Under the pieces are notes generated by a model that was not told where the DNA came from, searched no databases, and saw nothing but the letters and a program-made list of their open reading frames with translations. Position numbers and translations under genes: made by a program. Below, one piece after another: positions 32,445 through 40,823 of a stretch of 64,000 nucleotides of DNA (its first letter is position 1; every line of letters begins with the position of its first letter). Location of the stretch: NCBI GenBank assembly GCA_035363115.1, contig DAOSEM010000001.1, forward strand, positions 1,116,001-1,180,000, written 5' to 3'. Origin of the DNA: Syntrophales bacterium. Lineage in GTDB: Bacteria; Desulfobacterota; Syntrophia; Syntrophales; PHBD01.

Positions 32445-32606
32445 GGCTTCCCTCGCGCTCAGAAGCGTTTTTTCGACCCTGCAACGTCTCGCTCCGCTGC
32501 AAAGTCATAACTCGCGCCCAGGGGCGCTCAGACAGATGACTTTGCGGGCGCTGCGCTGCGACGGCAGGGTACCCCGAAAAAGCCGCTATTCGCGCTCCGG
32601 GAAGCC
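32445..32606. repeat. Nested 162-bp imperfect palindrome in a 573-bp gene-free gap
   Basis: Four matched arm pairs are nested: GGCTTCCC (32445-32452) with GGGAAGCC (32599-32606); ACCCTGC (32476-32482) with GCAGGGT (32564-32570); GCAAAGTCAT (32499-32508) with ATGACTTTGC (32536-32545); and the central hairpin GCGCCC-AG-GGGCGC (32514-32527). The whole could fold into one long arm on either strand. No conserved reading frame is visible in it. It may be a REP/MITE-like element or a structured RNA. Confidence 0.7.
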
Positions 32607-32626
32607 CCCTCTCCCCGACGGATGTT

Positions 32627-32817
32627 CGCGGGGGCGCGACCGGGGGTTTCCAGAGGAGCAATCAGGACGTTTTTCCCATCCCTCTTGCCTGACAAACCGT
32701 CGAAGACGGATCGCGGGAAAGACGTCCGCGACAGCGGAAGCCCCCGTGGCAGCCCCCGCGCCGTGACCGAACCAGCCAGCCGCGGGGGCGCGGTTGGAAG
32801 TTTCCAGAAGAGCGATT
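32627..32817. repeat. Pair of 37-bp direct repeats
   Basis: Copies at 32627-32663 and 32781-32817 both begin CGCGGGGGCGCG and share GTTTCCAGA, GAGC and AT. They match at 29 of 37 positions, and all eight differences are transitions. The 117 bp between them hold nothing I recognise. Confidence 0.6.
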
Positions 32818-32845
32818 GAAAACCCCTGCGGGAGCATGGGACGGG

Positions 32846-32907
32846 CAGTTCAAAAATGCCCGGATGCAAGGCCCCCGAAATCCTGAGCCATGAGGCGTAC
32901 CTTTTAA
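32846..32907 (-). repeat. Half copy of the ~120-bp palindromic repeat, reversed
   Basis: Read on the minus strand this is AAAAGGTACGCCTCATGG then CTCAGGATTTCGGG, a CCTTGCATCCGGG segment and a TTTTTGAAC end, matching the right half of the copy at 40514-40635. It stops 19 bp before the next start codon, within that gene's leader. Confidence 0.65.
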
Positions 32908-32926
32908 AGATGAAAGGAAGGTTGCC

Positions 32927-34009
32927 ATGGACGCCTATGAAAAGCTGCGGACCGTTCTGGACGCCCACCCCACCGGGGCGCCCCCGTCTCCTGCCATCGA
33001 CCGGATCCTCCGGATCCTCTTCACGCCCGAAGAGGCGGCGCTGTCTGCCGTTATGAGCTTCGCCCCCCGGCCGGTTCCGGCGATTGCCGCGAAGGCCGGG
33101 CTCGATCCCGCGGATGCGGAGCGGATGCTCGAGGCCATGGCGGACCGGGCCGTCGTCTTCTGTCGGGAGAAGGACGGGAAGCGATCCTACGGGCTCCTGC
33201 CCACGATCCCAGGCCTCTTCGAGTTTCCCTTCATGAAAGGGAGGACCCGCCCGGAGCACGAGGAACTGGCGAAGCTCTGGGATGAATACCACCGGGAGGG
33301 CCTGGGGGCCTCCTTTTCCGGGAACCCGACCCCCGTGGCCCGGGTGATTCCCGTTGGCGAGTCCCTGGAGCCGGCAGGCCGTGTCCATCCCTACGAGGAG
33401 GTGGCGAAGCTCATCGGGGAGTCAGAGTTCATCGGACTCGGCCGGTGCGCCTGCCGCATCGCTGCGGGTGCCTGCAATTCGCCGACGGAGACCTGTCTCT
33501 TCTTCGACGCCCCGGCCCGGTTTCTCGTCCAGCGGGGATACGCCCGGGAGGTGGGCCGGGTCGAGGCCCTGCGGGTCCTGGGTGATGCGGAAAAAGCGGG
33601 CCTCGTTCACGTCAGCAACAACAGCGCCGACCGGCCGACGTTCCTGTGCAACTGCTGCCGCTGCTGCTGCACCATCCTCACCTGCAAGACCCAGCTCTCT
33701 CTGCCCAACGCCTTCTCGACCAGCGGCTTCCTCGCCCGGGTGGACGCGGAGGCCTGCACGGGATGCGGCATTTGCGCCGATGAGCGGTGCCCCGTGGGCG
33801 CCGCCACAATGGTGGAGGATGTGGCCGTGGTTGCCGTCGAGGCCTGCATCGGCTGCGGCCTCTGTGTTACGGGCTGTCCGGCGGAGGCCATCGCCCTGGT
33901 GCGGAGGGAGAATCCCCCCGCCGTCTGTGCCGACATGCAGGAAATGGGTGCCCGGGTCCTCCAGGAAAAAGGGAAGCTGCAGCGCTTCATGGAGGTCATG
34001 AAGGGGTAG
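32927..34009 (+). CDS. Cysteine-rich 4Fe-4S protein with N-terminal winged-helix-like region
   Basis: 360 residues. The N-terminal ~90 residues look like a winged-helix (LSAVMSFAPRPVPAIAAKAGLDPADAERMLEAMADRAVV). A middle region has CACRIAAGACNSPTETC (about 174-190) and an unusual FLCNCCRCCCTILTC block (about 242-256). Two classical [4Fe-4S] motifs follow: CTGCGICADERCP (about 277-289) and CIGCGLCVTGCP (about 306-317). It is probably a cytosolic redox or sensing protein of anaerobes, related to ferredoxins annotated only as 4Fe-4S binding. AAGGAAGGTTGCC precedes the ATG. No partner oxidoreductase is adjacent, so the role is unknown. Confidence 0.8.
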   Translation: MDAYEKLRTVLDAHPTGAPPSPAIDRILRILFTPEEAALSAVMSFAPRPVPAIAAKAGLDPADAERMLEAMADRAVVFCREKDGKRSYGLLPTIPGLFEFPFMKGRTRPEHEELAKLWDEYHREGLGASFSGNPTPVARVIPVGESLEPAGRVHPYEEVAKLIGESEFIGLGRCACRIAAGACNSPTETCLFFDAPARFLVQRGYAREVGRVEALRVLGDAEKAGLVHVSNNSADRPTFLCNCCRCCCTILTCKTQLSLPNAFSTSGFLARVDAEACTGCGICADERCPVGAATMVEDVAVVAVEACIGCGLCVTGCPAEAIALVRRENPPAVCADMQEMGARVLQEKGKLQRFMEVMKG

Positions 34010-34109
34010 CGCATAGCAGGGAATACGTTCAGCCCGTTTGTTTTTTGACAAGACGGCTGGTTTTCCGTACCTTGAGGAAGCTTCAGATCACGGGAAACAG
34101 GAGGCGACC

Positions 34110-34340
34110 ATGAAAAAGAAGGCAGTGAAACGGGACGTGGAGAAAGCCGTGACCCGGGCGGCTTTTGTGCGGAAACTCCGGCGCCTGGCCGACGACATCG
34201 AGGCAGGACGTCCCTTCCGGATTCAGGTGGCGGGAGAGACGTTGACTGCGCCCGTCAGCGCCGAGATCAGCATCGAGCACGAACGCGAGGGGGGCGTCAA
34301 CGAGCTGGAGTTTCAGCTCCGCTGGAAGAAGCGCCGCTGA
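34110..34340 (+). CDS. Amphi-Trp domain protein
   Basis: 76 residues. A basic start (MKKKAVKRDVEKAVTRAAFVRKLRRLADDIEAGRPFRIQ) leads to a beta-rich end NELEFQLRWKKRR that is the amphi-Trp hallmark. The function of this small domain is unknown. I start at 34110 because CAGGAGGCGACC precedes it. It sits alone, 74 bp ahead of the DUF169 gene. Confidence 0.8.
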   Translation: MKKKAVKRDVEKAVTRAAFVRKLRRLADDIEAGRPFRIQVAGETLTAPVSAEISIEHEREGGVNELEFQLRWKKRR

Positions 34341-34414
34341 TCCGGACGTCCTGTTGATCTTTATATGAAAATGCCGGTTCCTTTCCGCACCGGCATGAGA
34401 TTGGAGAGACCGTC

Positions 34415-35233
34415 ATGGAAAGCCGGATCGCCGAGGCCATCCGCCTGAAGATTCCCCCCGTGGGCCTTCTCTGGGCCGACGAGAAGCCGGACCGCGCCAT
34501 GATGTTTCAGGCGGGGAAATGGGGCTGCGTCATGTGGCTTGTGGCGGCCGCGGCCAAGGGCAGGGCGGCGGCCTGCGACGCCGGGACCTTCGGCTGCTTC
34601 GGCGGCGGTGTCGGCCTCGGGTTCGGCAACCAGTACCGCAATTTCCCCGGCGGCGAGGAGGGATTCTGCCATTTTCTGTCCAGCGGGAATGCCGGCCGGG
34701 AAGGGGGAGCGGAACTGGCCGAACAGGTCCGGCCATTTCTCCGGGATGAGGCCCTCGACCACTTCCTCCACGGTGAGCGCTATGTCAAGGATCCCGAGGG
34801 GGTGCGCCGCTTCATCACCGCCCTGCCCATGCGGGAGATCCCGGCCCGGTACATCGTGTTCAAACCCCTGGCGGACGTGGAGCCCGAACGGGACAACCTC
34901 CGGACGGTCATCTTCTTCGCCGATCCGGACCGGCTCTCCGCGCTCGTCGTCCTGGCCAACTACGGCCGGGGGGACAATGAAAACGTGTTCATCCCTTACG
35001 CCGCCGGCTGCCAGACCATCGGCATCTATCCTTACCGGGAGGCCGAGTCCCCCCGTCCCCGGGCCGTCGTCGGTCTCACGGACCTCTCCGCCCGCCTTTA
35101 CCTCCGCCGCCAGCTCGGGGGCAATCTGCTGACCTTCGCCGTCCCGAAGGCCCTCTTCGAGGAGATGGAAGGCAATGTGACAGGCTCCTTCCTGGAGCGA
35201 TCCACCTGGCAGGGGTTGCTGAAAGGCTGTTGA
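34415..35233 (+). CDS. DUF169 family protein
   Basis: 272 residues. The region PPVGLLWADEKPD, KWGCVMWLVAAAAKGRAAACDAGTFGCFGG and YKPLADV-type segment (VFKPLADVEPERDN) match DUF169, common in methanogens and anaerobic bacteria and thought to bind metal or tetrapyrrole through conserved Cys. The C-terminus ends KGC, and its last codons and TGA stop lie inside the inverted terminal repeat of a palindromic repeat (35225-35344), so the present C-terminus was shaped by that insertion. Confidence 0.8.
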   Translation: MESRIAEAIRLKIPPVGLLWADEKPDRAMMFQAGKWGCVMWLVAAAAKGRAAACDAGTFGCFGGGVGLGFGNQYRNFPGGEEGFCHFLSSGNAGREGGAELAEQVRPFLRDEALDHFLHGERYVKDPEGVRRFITALPMREIPARYIVFKPLADVEPERDNLRTVIFFADPDRLSALVVLANYGRGDNENVFIPYAAGCQTIGIYPYREAESPRPRAVVGLTDLSARLYLRRQLGGNLLTFAVPKALFEEMEGNVTGSFLERSTWQGLLKGC

Positions 35234-35344
35234 AAAAGGGCGTCTGCGGCGTTGCCCTTATCCCGTGCCACTCAACGTACTCAAAAAGTACGCCTCGCGG
35301 CCCGGGACTTCGGGCGCCTGGCATTCAACCCTTTTTCAACAGCC
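35225..35344. repeat. 120-bp palindromic repeat, complete copy 1
   Basis: Perfect 16-bp inverted ends GGCTGTTGAAAAAGGG and CCCTTTTTCAACAGCC, with a central hairpin CGTAC-tcaaaaa-GTACG (35276-35292). The left end supplies the DUF169 stop codon (GGC TGT TGA). Related copies are at 40514, 40655, 40824 and, reversed and partial, 32846. It encodes no protein. Confidence 0.85.
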
Positions 35345-35550
35345 TTGAATAGACACCTATTTTTCATGTGAAGGGCCGTTTGCTGCAGTCCCTTGCTCCC
35401 GAAAACCGTTTGCCGGCATCATCGTCCTTGAATTTCCCCTGCCGTTCCTGTACGCAGAGCCAGTCGGCTTCCCTTGCTGACCTGCAGGAGGACGGCCCGG
35501 TTCGGCCGGGAGGTTTCTACACAGCAAATCGAGAGGAGGACTCGGATACC

Positions 35551-36561
35551 ATGAAACGAACGGCGTTGATCCTGTTGTCCCTGGCCATGGTCGCGTTCCT
35601 GGTGGGGTGTGGCGGGGGCGACAAGCCCGCGGCAACCGGCAAAGGGGAAGCAAAGGTGGAGCTGAAGCTGGCCTCCATGACCCCCACGAGCCATACCTAC
35701 AACCAGGGGGCGGCGAAGTTCGTCGAACTGGTCAAGCAGCGCTCGAACGGCCGCATCGACATCAAGATCTATCCCGAGGGACAGCTCGGCAAGGGCGAGC
35801 GGGAACTGCTGGAGGCGATCCAGCAGGGAACCATCGACGTCTACGTCGGCTCCACGGCCCCGCTGAGCGGATTCAGCGCCACCATGGGGATCCTGGACCT
35901 GCCGTTCCTGTTCCGTGACTATGCCCATGTGGACACGGTCCTCGATGGTCCCATCGGGCGCCAGCTCATGGACGAGATCGAGAAGTCCGGCATGAAGGGC
36001 CTGGCTTTCTGGGAGAACGGCTTCCGGAACCTGACGAACTCGAAGCGGGCCATCAAGGCGCCGGCCGACGCGAAAGGGCTGAAGATCCGGACCCAGGAGA
36101 ACAAGATCCACATCGCCGCCTGGAAGGCCGTCGGCGTCAACGCCGTTCCCATGGCCTGGGGCGAGGTCTACGGGGCGCTGCAGCAGAAGGCCATCGACGG
36201 CCAGGAGAACCCGATCGCGGTCATTTATTCCGTGAAGCTCAACGAGGTCCAGAAGTACCTGACCCTGAGCCAGCATGTCTACTCGCCCGCGATGATCATC
36301 TTCAGCCTGAAGAAGTGGCAGGCCTTCTCGAAGGAGGACCAGGACCTGCTCCTGAAGGCGGCCCTGGAGACGGCGGCGTACCAGCGGAAGCTGGGCCGCG
36401 ACAACGAGGCGAAGCAGATCGCCGAGCTGGCCGAGCGGGGCATGGCGGTCACGAAGGACGTGGACAAGGCGGTCTGGCTGAAGGCCATGAAGCCGGCCCT
36501 GGAGGAATTCATTCCCCAGTTCGGCAAGGACCGCGTGGACGCCATCCAGGCCGTGAAATAA
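35551..36561 (+). CDS. dctP: TRAP transporter solute-binding protein, DctP family (lipoprotein)
   Basis: 336 residues. A signal peptide ends at lipobox FLVGC (Cys20), so it is lipid-anchored in the periplasm, which is less common than a soluble DctP. DctP features follow: TSHTYNQGAAKFVELVKQRSNGRI, IYPEGQLGKGERELLEAIQQG, DLPFLFRD and GLAFWENGFRNLTNSKRAI. It binds an organic acid and delivers it to the DctQM permease. ATG at 35551 has GAGAGGAGGA upstream. The 317-bp gap before it contains the palindromic repeat and no clear promoter. The ligand cannot be told. Confidence 0.93.
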   Translation: MKRTALILLSLAMVAFLVGCGGGDKPAATGKGEAKVELKLASMTPTSHTYNQGAAKFVELVKQRSNGRIDIKIYPEGQLGKGERELLEAIQQGTIDVYVGSTAPLSGFSATMGILDLPFLFRDYAHVDTVLDGPIGRQLMDEIEKSGMKGLAFWENGFRNLTNSKRAIKAPADAKGLKIRTQENKIHIAAWKAVGVNAVPMAWGEVYGALQQKAIDGQENPIAVIYSVKLNEVQKYLTLSQHVYSPAMIIFSLKKWQAFSKEDQDLLLKAALETAAYQRKLGRDNEAKQIAELAERGMAVTKDVDKAVWLKAMKPALEEFIPQFGKDRVDAIQAVK

Positions 36562-36578
36562 CGGGAGCGGTGCTTTCC

Positions 36579-37064
36579 GTGGCCGCCCTGGCAAGGCTGA
36601 ACGGTTGGCTCGCCCGGGCTGCGGAGGCGGCCCTCGTCGGTTTCATGGCGGTCATCGCCGTCATCGTTCCCTACGAGGTATTCGGCCGTTATGTCCTGGG
36701 GGAGATGCCCGCCTGGTCAGGCGAGGCCGCGACCTTTGCCCTGGTATGGGTGACCATGATGGGTGGCGCCGCGGGCTTCCGGCGGGGCTACCGTATCGGC
36801 ATCACCATCCTGTACGAAAGGCTGCCTTCCGGGGCATCCCGGGCCGTGCGCATCGGTGCGGACGTCCTGGTCCTCGGATTCTTCCTGGTCATGGCCGTTT
36901 ACGGCGCCGACCAGGCCCTGATCAATGTCCGGCAGACGTCGCCGGCCATGGGGCTTCCCATGGCTGTTCCCTACGCGGCCCTGCCGGTGGGTTTTGCCCT
37001 GATGTTCCTTTTCACCCTGGAGGAGACGATCCGGCTCCTCCAGGGTCCAATCCGGGAGGGTTGA
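36579..37064 (+). CDS. dctQ: TRAP transporter small permease, DctQ
   Basis: 161 residues with four transmembrane helices (LVGFMAVIAVIVPYEVFGRYVLG; WSGEAATFALVWVTMMGGAAGF; VLVLGFFLVMAVYGADQAL; and YAALPVGFALMFLFTLEETIRLL). It stabilises the large permease. Starts are GTG codons; 36579 gives better spacing from GGGAG than 36570. It lies 17 bp after dctP and 3 bp before dctM. Confidence 0.88.
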   Translation: MAALARLNGWLARAAEAALVGFMAVIAVIVPYEVFGRYVLGEMPAWSGEAATFALVWVTMMGGAAGFRRGYRIGITILYERLPSGASRAVRIGADVLVLGFFLVMAVYGADQALINVRQTSPAMGLPMAVPYAALPVGFALMFLFTLEETIRLLQGPIREG

Positions 37065-37067
37065 CCC

Positions 37068-38354
37068 GTGCTGGCGGCCTTCCTGGTCCTCTTCGTTCTC
37101 CTGATTGTCCTCGGCGTTCCCATCGCCGTTGCCCTCGGCGGGTCCGCACTGGGCTACGTGCTCTTTCAGGACGGTCTGTCCCTCACGCTGCTCGTGCAGA
37201 CCTCCTTCGCCGGCATGTCGTCCTTTCCGCTCCTGGCCATTCCCCTGTTCATGCTGGCGGGAAACCTGATGAATGAGGGCGGCATCACGGAGGACCTGGT
37301 CCGCTTCGCCCGCCTGGCCATGGGCCACGTGAGTGGTGGCCTCGGCCTGGCGACGATCCTGGCCAGCGCCATCTTCGCGGCCATCTCCGGCTCCGCCGTG
37401 GCGACCGCCGTGGCCATCGGCGCCGTCATGCTGCCGGCGATGCACGCCGCCGGCTATGACGACGACGTCTCCGCCGCGGTGACGGCGACGGCCTCCTGCA
37501 TGGGACCCGTCATCCCGCCCAGCATTCCCTTCATCATCTACGGCGTCCTGGCCAACGTCTCCATCGCGTCTCTCTTCCTGGCGGGGATCCTGCCTGGAAT
37601 CCTCCTGGGGGCGGCCCTGATGGGCTACATGGTCCTGACGGCCCGCCGGAGGGGATACCCCTTCGGCGAGCGGACGAGGATCGCGGATCTCGTGAAGGGA
37701 ACCGTCCGGGCGATGCCGGCGCTGCTCATGCCGGTTTTCATCGTGGGGGGCATCCTGGGCGGCATCTTCACGCCCACGGAGGCCGCGGGGGTGGCGGTGG
37801 TTTACGCCCTCGCGGTGGGGGTGTTGTTCTACCGGAAGATCCGCTTCCGCCGCCTGCCGGCGGTGCTCCTGTCGGCGGGGCTGGAGACGGCGGTGGTGAT
37901 GCTGCTCCTGGGGCTGTCGGAGCCCTTTGCCTGGGTGGTGGCGGTGGAGCAGGTCCCTCTGAAGGCAGTCGACTTTCTCGCTGAGTGGAGCACGTCGCCG
38001 GTCGTCTTCCTGCTCCTGGTCAACCTGTTCCTGCTCCTCGTCGGGATTCCCATGGAGACGGCGCCGGCCCTGACGATCGTCACGCCGGTCCTGGCGCCCA
38101 TGGCCGAGCGGATGGGGATCGACCCTGTCCATTTCGGCGTCATCGTCTGCTTCAACCTCGTCCTGGGCCTCATCACGCCCCCCGTCGGAGGCGTCCTGTT
38201 CTCCATCTGCAGCATCTCCGGCCTTTCCCTGGAGCGCCTGAGCCGGGCCATCTGGATCCCCTTCGTGATCGCCGTGGCGGTGCTCCTCCTGGTCACGTTC
38301 ATTCCCGCCCTGAGCACCCTGATTCCATCGACGTTCCTTGCCGGCAGACCTTAG
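37068..38354 (+). CDS. dctM: TRAP transporter large permease, DctM
   Basis: 428 residues with about 12 transmembrane helices and the expected DctM pattern (LLAIPLFMLAGNLMNEGGI; GLATILASAIFAAISGSAVATAVAIGAVMLP; ASCMGPVIPPSIPFIIYG; VITPPVGG-like LITPPVGGVLFSICSI). It imports the DctP ligand with Na+ or H+. GTG start. Its stop overlaps the convergent SBF-like gene by 4 bp. Confidence 0.92.
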   Translation: MLAAFLVLFVLLIVLGVPIAVALGGSALGYVLFQDGLSLTLLVQTSFAGMSSFPLLAIPLFMLAGNLMNEGGITEDLVRFARLAMGHVSGGLGLATILASAIFAAISGSAVATAVAIGAVMLPAMHAAGYDDDVSAAVTATASCMGPVIPPSIPFIIYGVLANVSIASLFLAGILPGILLGAALMGYMVLTARRRGYPFGERTRIADLVKGTVRAMPALLMPVFIVGGILGGIFTPTEAAGVAVVYALAVGVLFYRKIRFRRLPAVLLSAGLETAVVMLLLGLSEPFAWVVAVEQVPLKAVDFLAEWSTSPVVFLLLVNLFLLLVGIPMETAPALTIVTPVLAPMAERMGIDPVHFGVIVCFNLVLGLITPPVGGVLFSICSISGLSLERLSRAIWIPFVIAVAVLLLVTFIPALSTLIPSTFLAGRP

Positions 38355-39265
38355 CGCCCCGGCCGCCCGCGGGTTTTGTAGAGCCGCAGCGGGATGATAA
38401 CGGCGAAGTACGGGATCAGGTACATCGCCGCCACCGTGGGCTCCAGGGGGCCGAAGAACCGGGAGGCGAAGACGATGACCAGAACGTTGTTGATGTTGCC
38501 GGCGGCCACGGCTCCTGCAAGCTGGTCCTCGACGGGTCCCTTTCTGAAAAGCAGCCCCCCCGGAACGATGAAAAGGACACAGAGGATGCTTGCCACGACG
38601 GTTGCCTCAACCAGGAGGGCCGGCTCCCTGCGGAAGAACTCCGCGTACTGCGAGAATACCCCGAGATTGATCAGGGCAAACAGCAAAAGTGACAGCGGAT
38701 AGTTCAGCTTCAGAAGCGGCGGCAGCGTCCGGGGCGCCCAGCGCCGGAGGATCTCGACGGCGATGATCGGGATGAAGATCACCGTGGCCAGCATCCGGAT
38801 CATGCCTGCGAAGGAGAGCTCCACCGCCTGCCCCAGGAACAGCTCGATCAGGAGCGGGAGCGTGACCGGAACCAGGGGAGAGGTGGTCACGACCATGACC
38901 ATCACCAGGGCGCTGTTTCCTCCGACCACGCCGGAGATGAAGGGGGCCGTGACTCCCGTGGAGACGGCGGCCAGGAGGAGCGCCGACATGGCATAGGCGG
39001 GGGCCAGGACGAGGAAAAGCCCGTATACCGCCGCCGGCAGGAGGATCAGTTTGAAGAGCGTGAAGAGCACGATGGCGCCGGGCGACCGCTTGAGCAGAGC
39101 CCCGATTTCGTCCAGCCGGACCGTGAGGAAGCTCAGGAAGAAAACGAGCATCAGCAGGTGCTGCGGATAGGGCCGGAAGGGCTCCCCGAGGTCGGGAAAA
39201 AGGACGGCCGCCAGGATGGAGGCATAGACGACCAGGAGGAGTACATAGTCCTTTGTGCGCAGCAT
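38351..39265 (-). CDS. SBF-like (bile acid:sodium symporter fold) permease
   Basis: 304 residues with about ten transmembrane helices (for example TDYVLLLVVYASILAAVLFPD-like start, VLFTLFKLILLPAAVYGLFLVLAP, MSALLLAAVSTGVTAPFISGVVGGNSALVMVM, and a late GAVAAGNINNVLVIVFASRFFGP). The arrangement of two crossed segments with ISGVVGGN and GNINN is typical of the SBF/BASS superfamily. Start at 39265 is behind AAGGATCGTC. It is not in an operon, so its substrate is unknown; a steroid or organic-acid sodium symporter is possible. Confidence 0.7.
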   Translation of the reverse strand: MLRTKDYVLLLVVYASILAAVLFPDLGEPFRPYPQHLLMLVFFLSFLTVRLDEIGALLKRSPGAIVLFTLFKLILLPAAVYGLFLVLAPAYAMSALLLAAVSTGVTAPFISGVVGGNSALVMVMVVTTSPLVPVTLPLLIELFLGQAVELSFAGMIRMLATVIFIPIIAVEILRRWAPRTLPPLLKLNYPLSLLLFALINLGVFSQYAEFFRREPALLVEATVVASILCVLFIVPGGLLFRKGPVEDQLAGAVAAGNINNVLVIVFASRFFGPLEPTVAAMYLIPYFAVIIPLRLYKTRGRPGR

Positions 39266-39531
39266 GACGATCCTTGATGCCGGCCTCATGGATGCAACCG
39301 GGGGGTGGGGACCGGCGAGGCGACACTGTATCCGATCCCTCTCCGGTTGTCAGGGGTTATTTCCGGTTCATCGGAACGGGTCCCGGGAGGCCTGGAGGCG
39401 TGCCGTTCCGGTTGCCTTATGCGGAAAGGGAAACCGGCTGGTGATCATCCGCCGGCTATAATTTCGTTGCCTCCATCGTCCTGAATCATGTAATATCAAC
39501 CCCCTATTGTCGCGGACGGAGGAAGGATACC

Positions 39532-40512
39532 ATGAAGAGCGCCGTCATCCGCGCCACCGGCAGCCACGTGCCGGAACAGGCCGTTGCCAACGAGGAACTG
39601 GAACAGTTCTCCCCGGAGGCCCGGGAACTGATTTTCCAGAAGACCGGAGTCCGCTCCCGGAGGCATGCCGCCCCCGGCGAGTGCACCTCCGATCTGGCGA
39701 TCAAGGCTGCCGGGACCTGTCTGGACCGGGCCGGTTTCCCGGCGGACGAACTGGACGCCGTCGTGGTGGCCACCTCTTCCCCGGACCGGATGCAGCCGGC
39801 CACGGCGACGAAGGTCCAGCATGACCTGGGAGCCGGGAGTGCCTTTGCCTTCGACATCAACTCCGTTTGCTCCGGCAGCACCTTCGGTATCGCTCTGGCG
39901 GATGCCTTTCTCCGCTCCGGCCAGGCTCGAAATCTCCTTCTCATCGGTTCGGAAGTCTATTCGAAGATCACCAATCCGAAGGATTTCTCCTCGTATCCCT
40001 TCTTCGGAGACGGTGCCGGGGCGGTTCTCTTTACGGCGGAGGAAAACTCGGGCCGGGGGGTCCTCCGTTCCTGCATGCAGAGCGACGGCGGCCTCTCCGA
40101 CGTGATCTGCGTCCCCGCCGGCGGGACGATGCTTCCCTTCGAGCGGATGACGTCTCCCCGGCAGGCCTATTTCCGGATGAAAGGGGTCGACGTCTTCGGC
40201 TTCGCCGTGGAGAAGGGGCCGGAGATCATCCGGCGGCTCCTGTCGGAGGCCGGCGTGGCCCCGGGCGACGTGGCCGGATACCTGTGCCACCAGGCCAACA
40301 TCAACATTATCCGCAGGATCGCGGGGACGCTGGAGGTGCCGGTCGAGCGTTTCTTTGTGAACCTTCACGAATACGGCAACACCGCGGGGGCATCGGTCCT
40401 GATCGTCCTGGACGAGGCCCTGGCGGCAGGCGCCGTCGGCCCCGGGGATCTGGTCGTGACGGTGTCGTTTGGCGGGGGGCTGTCTTGGGGGGCGAATCTG
40501 ATCCGCCTGTGA
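39532..40512 (+). CDS. FabH-like 3-oxoacyl-ACP synthase III
   Basis: 326 residues of the KASIII thiolase fold. The Cys-His-Asn triad is present: DINSVCSGSTFG (Cys113), YLCHQANINII (His253) and EYGNTAGAS (Asn283). FabH normally condenses acyl-CoA with malonyl-ACP; relatives can act on other acyl starters. Here it is followed, through palindromic repeats, by a stand-alone acyl carrier protein and a PHA synthase homologue, so it may belong to a small acyl-chain pathway rather than primary lipid synthesis. GACGGAGGAAGG precedes the ATG. A TATAAT at 39457 has no matching -35. Confidence 0.88.
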   Translation: MKSAVIRATGSHVPEQAVANEELEQFSPEARELIFQKTGVRSRRHAAPGECTSDLAIKAAGTCLDRAGFPADELDAVVVATSSPDRMQPATATKVQHDLGAGSAFAFDINSVCSGSTFGIALADAFLRSGQARNLLLIGSEVYSKITNPKDFSSYPFFGDGAGAVLFTAEENSGRGVLRSCMQSDGGLSDVICVPAGGTMLPFERMTSPRQAYFRMKGVDVFGFAVEKGPEIIRRLLSEAGVAPGDVAGYLCHQANINIIRRIAGTLEVPVERFFVNLHEYGNTAGASVLIVLDEALAAGAVGPGDLVVTVSFGGGLSWGANLIRL

Positions 40513-40513
40513 C

Positions 40514-40635
40514 GGGCCGTTGAAAAAGGGCTGTCTGCGGCGTTGCCCTCACCCTGAGCAGCTCGACGTACGAAAAAGTACGCCTCGCAGCTCAGGATTT
40601 CGGGCGCCTTGCATTCAACCCTTTTTGAACGGCCC
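40514..40635. repeat. 122-bp palindromic repeat, complete copy 2
   Basis: Ends GGGCCGTTGAAAAAGGG and CCCTTTTTGAACGGCCC pair with one mismatch, and the central hairpin is CGTAC-gaaaaa-GTACG (about 40566-40581). It begins 2 bp after the FabH-like stop. Confidence 0.85.
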
Positions 40636-40654
40636 GGACAAGCGGGGAGATAGA

Positions 40655-40778
40655 CCGGCTGTTGAAAAACGCCCATCTGCTGCGTTGCCCTTATCCCGCA
40701 CCGCTCGACGTACCAAGGAGTACGACTCGCGGCTCGGGACTTCGGGGGCCTCGCATCCGGACGCTTTTGAACAGCCGG
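40655..40778. repeat. 124-bp palindromic repeat, complete copy 3
   Basis: Ends CCGGCTGTTGAAAAACG and CGCTTTTGAACAGCCGG pair imperfectly, and the hairpin is CGTAC-caaggaG-TACG. The preceding ~24 bp and the first ~38 bp of this copy recur about 169 bp later, so it lies in a longer direct duplication. Confidence 0.8.
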
Positions 40779-40823
40779 AGCAGATGGAGGAAATTGAACG
40801 GCCCGGAAAAGCGGGAAAACAGA

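Noticed and set aside
32586..32837. A small minus-strand gene in the repeat-rich gap
   Set aside because: The frame runs through the direct repeats, has no ribosome site or family similarity, and its codon pattern follows the repeats.
39457..39462. TATAAT as the FabH gene promoter
   Set aside because: The -10 is perfect but there is no -35 within 16-18 bp and no extended -10 TGn.
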